NCBI GenBank assembly: GCA_019055375.1
Contig: JAHQIW010007281.1
Span: 1 to 64,000, forward strand
Source of the DNA: Parelaphostrongylus tenuis
Lineage: Eukaryota > Nematoda > Chromadorea > Rhabditida > Metastrongylidae
DNA: 64,000 bases
Reading direction: 5' to 3'
Shown here: positions 61,701 to 64,000 of the stretch, in pieces
How positions within the stretch are numbered: the stretch's first letter is position 1
Layout of the letters: each line of letters opens with the position of its first letter
Notes under the pieces: model-generated
Databases searched by the model: none
The model's input: only the letters and a program-made list of their open reading frames with translations
Told to the model about the DNA's origin: nothing
Translations under genes and position numbers: made by a program

Positions 61701-64000
61701 ACTTTGATATGAAATTGACATGAGTCATGTATTACAAGATGTTTCAACGACGAGATGAAATTGATTTCATGAGACAAACCTGATCACCATAGTTCGAGAC
61801 CCGATTTAGGAGTGGAGAATTGTGAAGAGAGCTATCCCAGGCGGCTTCAAATTGGAAAAACGATCTAAAGAATAAATGACGAAATAAATGGTAAACGAAT
61901 ATGACAAAGCGGAAGGTATCATGAGACTCAGAGTTATCTGAGAAGAACTACCTTTCATCCATGGTGAATTCTAAGAATGTTCCAGGAAATAAACCAAGAG
62001 AGAGCACATCTGTAAAATTTGCATTGATTAGAGCCTAATATTTAGCCGAAAGTAAAGCAAATAATGAAGAGCTTAGAGGTTGTAACACTTGAGAGAGCAG
62101 AATCGTCCCACTAAAACTTTTCGGTGATTTTTTTGATCGAACCATTGAAAAATGAGCAAAAGTGATAAAGTAATATTTTTAATGTACTGTTGATATAGTA
62201 AGTTGAGAAAAAAGTTCTTCAACACCCGCCAATAATCCAATTTCTTGTTTGCTTCAGAAGTATCGGTTATTGTAAAATCATAGGACTATCTCAGGAATAT
62301 TCCCATAAGAAGGCAGCTGGACCGATCTATGATGCGTTAAAGGAACGTCAACTGACATTGTTTCGTCCAAAGCGCGCGCTGCTTCAGTAAAACAAAGCCA
62401 AATTTTTTGAATACTTTCAAAGGTATATTATATCACCTTTGCTCAGATGTTTGGCATAACATTTGCACTCGACGACTGGGCTGTCTTGATGAAACATACT
62501 GTAGGAATCTTCTATCTGAAAGACTAAACGGCCCGAGAGAAAGAGCGCAGGACAATGCACGTCGGCTAGCCAATCTTTACTTTCCCACACATGAGTGAAT
62601 ATCTACTCACGTCTGATTCTACGTATTGCACGATTTGTAGAAGAAAACTGATTATTTAAGAGGAACTGTATCACTTGCCGATATCTTCACCACCGTTCCA
62701 CTCAGGACCACTGCGAATTCGGCCTACGACCAATTCTTGACAGTCTTTCCATTTGATTTCGCCCTAAATATCACTATATTACATCTACAAGACTGTTAAC
62801 ACGTGCTCAAATATTACCACTATATTCTTCAGGTTCAACATTAACGAATATACACTACACATAGTAAAGTTTTTTGTATTATCTTATGAACCTGCGAGTT
62901 TAGTATTTAGTGAGGAAGGAACTTACTATATTTGACATGTATGGATGAATTAGAAGCAGGACAAAACCGTAGAAAGCCTGCAAAAAACGAACCTTTTCAT
63001 GGCAAATAGTTATCTTGATTCTGCGCTGAATTCCTTGGTGTAGAAGAAAAATTCCATGAGTGGGCAATCCATGAGCATGATCGACTACCGCTGGCACATA
63101 TTCTCCAGTTCCGGCTAGTTCGCAAATCTCAAACCATACCAAGACATCTGTTTTCGAGCGAATTTGTGTCGTACTAGAAGATAATGGATTGTGAAGCTAT
63201 ATTCCAACCACACTTTACATCTTTTTCCACTTTCTTATCGTAGATAAATTTCGAGTAGGTAATTTTCAAGCCAGGACGCGTGTAGCGCAGTGGTTAGAGG
63301 TCCCCTGCGACACACACACGCGGTCACTCGATGGTTGATCGAGCACTGAAGACTCACCAAGTCTTCCATTACTTTGAGCTTGACAAATTGGCAACAAACG
63401 TGTGGATGGATAGCTTGCTTGATATATTAGCAGCCTATCGCATTAATTATGAGGATCAGATATGCTTTTGATTAACTCTAACGATGCCTGACGAAGCTGT
63501 ATGCTTGGTGCATCCATCACGGATTAATCTGCTCCGAGATCTTTTTATCTACTACTATTTAAGAACACGTACATTCTACCTGTGTAATACCACTAGAACT
63601 CTTGAATTCTTTTTTGTGTAGAAGTGTAAAAAGTTTATTTGCATGGTAGCTCTAATTATTGCGCTGAAACCGTCCCATGAAATGAGTCTATTCAGGAAAA
63701 ATTTTCTTTCTTTATGAAACATGATTGGTAGAAATACTGGGTAATGAGTTATGACAAAACCTAAGAGAGCAGTAAAAACCTACGAAATCTTGAGTCATAC
63801 ATTACTGCTGCGGCTTATCATGAATAATAGTGTACCTGTTCTGGACGGGGGCATTTGCCTTCTTGCTTTTTACAGGAGTTGAGATCACTAACGAAGGTTG
63901 CTGGAAGGACAGCTTCGTAGACATTTTACGGCTGAAAATAAAATTTATAGTCGAATCAACTATGCAAAACTTATAAAATTTGAGAAACCTTACGTCACAA
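49267..64000 (-). CDS. unc-104: kinesin-3 UNC-104/KIF1A, C-terminal part (14 exons seen; 5' end outside)
   Basis: Neuronal kinesin-3 that carries synaptic vesicle precursors along axons; the C-terminal PH domain binds phosphoinositides on cargo. Exons on the minus strand: 64000-63994 (partial), 63931-63836, 63173-62993, 62763 to 62694 or 62675, 62009-61952, 61864-61780, 60835-60717, 59787-59681, 59587-59442, 58282-58141, 54594-54462, 53538-53418, 53316-53176, 52122-51982, 49359-49267. Family blocks in order: [144 protein letters not shown] and [20 protein letters not shown] (PH domain). Motor and FHA domains must lie beyond 64000. Phase is consistent apart from one ambiguous donor. Large introns contain mobile elements. 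Confidence 0.96.
49690..50000 (+). pseudogene. mariner transposase relic, N-terminal part
   Basis: Antisense to unc-104 in its last intron. Frame with stops reads [37 protein letters not shown], matching the mariner block ending L-E-D-x-x-R-S-G-R-P, followed by weakened HTH sequence. Confidence 0.7.
51040..51780 (-). pseudogene. RTE LINE relic (in unc-104 last intron)
   Basis: Minus strand, heavily decayed: [11 protein letters not shown] (motif A region, 51540-51600) precedes [21 protein letters not shown] (51370-51430). The middle of the RT is deleted. Confidence 0.65.
51828..51896 (-). repeat. tRNA-like sequence
   Basis: Minus strand GGGCGTGGTTAGCGCAGTGG, a possible anticodon hairpin CTCTC/GAGAG, and CCTGGTTCCACTCC. 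The cloverleaf is imperfect and the sequence sits 86 bp from an unc-104 exon, so it is probably a SINE head or tRNA pseudogene. Confidence 0.55.
51982..52122 (-). CDS. unc-104: unc-104 exon, PH domain second half
   Basis: Acceptor AATTTAG, donor GATGAG then GTTTGT; 47 codons: [47 protein letters not shown]. Confidence 0.95.
52345..52415 (-). repeat. tRNA-like sequence
   Basis: Minus strand GATGGTGTAGTGGATAACAC and GGTAATCGTGGGTTCGATGT. A- and B-box analogues present, no good acceptor stem. Confidence 0.55.
52733..52763. repeat. 31-base poly-C run
   Basis: An uninterrupted C homopolymer directly after CCCCACCCG. Strong G-quadruplex potential on the minus strand, which is the unc-104 sense strand within this intron. 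Confidence 0.95.
53176..53316 (-). CDS. unc-104: unc-104 exon, PH domain first half
   Basis: Acceptor ATGTTGAAG, donor GACCTG then GTGAGT; 47 codons with [20 protein letters not shown] and [20 protein letters not shown]. Confidence 0.96.
53418..53538 (-). CDS. unc-104: unc-104 exon, Ser-rich linker
   Basis: [40 protein letters not shown]; acceptor ATTGAG chosen because upstream sequence has a stop in frame and the phase fits the preceding exon (AA plus T). Donor GAG then GTGAGA. Confidence 0.88.
54049..54098 (+). ncRNA. hammerhead ribozyme, class B (intact)
   Basis: AGUGCUA/UAGCACU stem I (7 of 7), CUGAUGA, stem II GUCC/GGAC with CGGUA loop, GAAA, CAGG/CCUG stem III with CG loop, GUU cleavage triplet. 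Confidence 0.88.
54335..54383 (+). ncRNA. hammerhead, class B, partly degenerate
   Basis: GUGCAA/UAGCAC with one mismatch, CUGAUGA and GAAA intact, stem II GCCU/AGGAC weakened, stem III CAGG/CCUU with one mismatch, UUA triplet. Confidence 0.65.
54462..54594 (-). CDS. unc-104: unc-104 exon
   Basis: Acceptor CTTTAG, donor GACAA then [49 protein letters not shown]. Confidence 0.93.
54838..55809. other. unc-104 intron; dispersed repeat fragment
   Basis: No exon seen. 55045-55210 is an inverted copy of the unnamed repeat at 8165 and 26200 (GAATTTGTCTTCTTCATGAA, GGATCCAAGTACTTCTAACA). Confidence 0.45.
55810..56575 (+). pseudogene. 5'-truncated RTE LINE (in unc-104 intron)
   Basis: C-terminal RTE sequence antisense to unc-104, about as young as the 11.5 kb copy: [40 protein letters not shown], a one-base frameshift near 56000, [40 protein letters not shown], a second frameshift near 56230, and [20 protein letters not shown]. 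Ends in the GGTGATACA repeat tail near 56570. Confidence 0.9.
56860..57565 (+). pseudogene. decayed PLE relic (RT end to GIY-YIG) in unc-104 intron
   Basis: Remnant of a PLE like 4321-7771, on the opposite strand and strongly decayed. Traces in order: LSESGYIAS (intact copy LTESGYITK), [12 protein letters not shown] (LHTKKALV), [13 protein letters not shown] (LAREIATSNGY), [15 protein letters not shown] (CMSVGTVYLISCKAC), [11 protein letters not shown] (GTHRAQKHDG). The GIY-YIG motif is lost. Confidence 0.8.
58141..58282 (-). CDS. unc-104: unc-104 exon
   Basis: Acceptor TCTCCTAG, donor AAAAG then [53 protein letters not shown]. Confidence 0.95.
59442..59587 (-). CDS. unc-104: unc-104 exon
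   Basis: Acceptor TGCTTAG, donor CAGCAG then GTACAA; 49 codons with [47 protein letters not shown]. Confidence 0.96.
59681..59787 (-). CDS. unc-104: unc-104 exon
   Basis: Acceptor ATTTTGCAG, donor CCCG then [42 protein letters not shown]. The following 93 nt intron is in frame without a stop. Confidence 0.94.
60046..60092 (+). ncRNA. hammerhead-like motif, fourth type
   Basis: GUGGGU/AGCCAC stem I (one mismatch), CUGAUAA where CUGANGA is required, stem II GGC...GCC, GAAA, palindromic CGUACG, then UG before the returning stem. The core G-to-A change and the G at the cleavage position predict inactivity. In an unc-104 intron, antisense. Confidence 0.45.
60717..60835 (-). CDS. unc-104: unc-104 exon
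   Basis: Acceptor CAGCTTTCAG, donor AGCAG then [45 protein letters not shown]. Confidence 0.95.
61780..61864 (-). CDS. unc-104: unc-104 exon
   Basis: Acceptor ATTCTTTAG, donor GATCAG then [34 protein letters not shown]. Confidence 0.95.
61952..62009 (-). CDS. unc-104: unc-104 exon
   Basis: Acceptor AATTTTACAG, donor GAAAG then [24 protein letters not shown]. Confidence 0.92.
62675..62763 (-). CDS. unc-104: unc-104 exon with uncertain 3' end
   Basis: Acceptor [31 protein letters not shown], then either a weak donor (AACG then GTGGTG, exon end 62694), which keeps phase with 62009, or a better-looking one (GGCAA then GTGATA, exon end 62675), which does not. Confidence 0.85.
62993..63173 (-). 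CDS. unc-104: unc-104 exon
   Basis: Acceptor TATCTTCTAG, donor GAAAAG then [66 protein letters not shown]. Confidence 0.96.
63275..63545 (+). repeat. tRNA-derived SINE (in unc-104 intron, antisense)
   Basis: CGCGTGTAGCGCAGTGGTTA and TCGATGGTTGATCGAGC head, GACTCACCAAGTC, then AGGATCAGATATGCTTTTGA and GCATCCATCACGGATTAATC. Confidence 0.78.
63836..63931 (-). CDS. unc-104: unc-104 exon
   Basis: Acceptor TATTTTCAG, donor AACAG then [36 protein letters not shown]. The AG left over joins T of the next exon (Ser). Confidence 0.88.
63994..64000 (-). CDS. unc-104: unc-104 exon, 3' end only
   Basis: Seven bases before a strong donor (GTAAGG) at the window edge; phase fits the next exon. Confidence 0.55.

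Overview
This window is from an animal nuclear genome, almost certainly a nematode and most likely a clade V strongylid such as a hookworm. That inference rests on a spliced UNC-104 kinesin gene with nematode-type sequence, many short AT-rich exons and introns, and dense debris of RTE LINEs, mariner elements, tRNA-derived SINEs and Penelope-like elements (PLEs). Species was not determined. Nothing looks bacterial or viral, and no CRISPR array or operon-like gene run was seen.

Layout. 0-4.3 kb: two mariner relics in otherwise uninformative AT-rich DNA. 4,321-7,771: a young, apparently complete PLE on the minus strand, with an 892-codon open reading frame (reverse transcriptase plus GIY-YIG endonuclease), two near-identical ~440 bp pseudo-LTRs each carrying a hammerhead ribozyme (HHR), and an 11 bp target duplication. 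8.3-13.1 kb: two decayed RTE LINEs and a foldback element. 13.1-20 kb: no gene recognised, relic repeats. 20.56-29.90 kb: a complete six-exon minus-strand gene for the rRNA-processing factor Fcf2 (DNTTIP2/TdIF2 family, 281 aa), with mobile-element debris in most introns. 30-37 kb: a repeat-only zone of SINEs, tRNA-like foldbacks, MITEs, inverted PLE pseudo-LTRs and many HHRs. 37.9-44.9 kb: exons of an unidentified minus-strand multipass membrane protein with a Cys-rich domain, plus two exons encoding a His-rich basic segment. 49.27-64.0 kb and beyond: the 3' part of unc-104 (KIF1A-type kinesin-3) on the minus strand, ending in the PH domain, with LINE, mariner, SINE, PLE and HHR insertions in its introns.

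The most notable signal is a set of about 20 HHR or HHR-like motifs of three structural classes. One class sits in the pseudo-LTRs of the intact PLE. The other two mark compact non-coding elements of roughly 0.2-0.5 kb, either as same-strand pairs or, repeatedly, as head-to-head pairs pointing outwards. HHRs in PLE pseudo-LTRs and in retrozymes are established. The recurrent outward-facing compact elements, and their possible mobilisation by the resident PLE, are the part worth following up.
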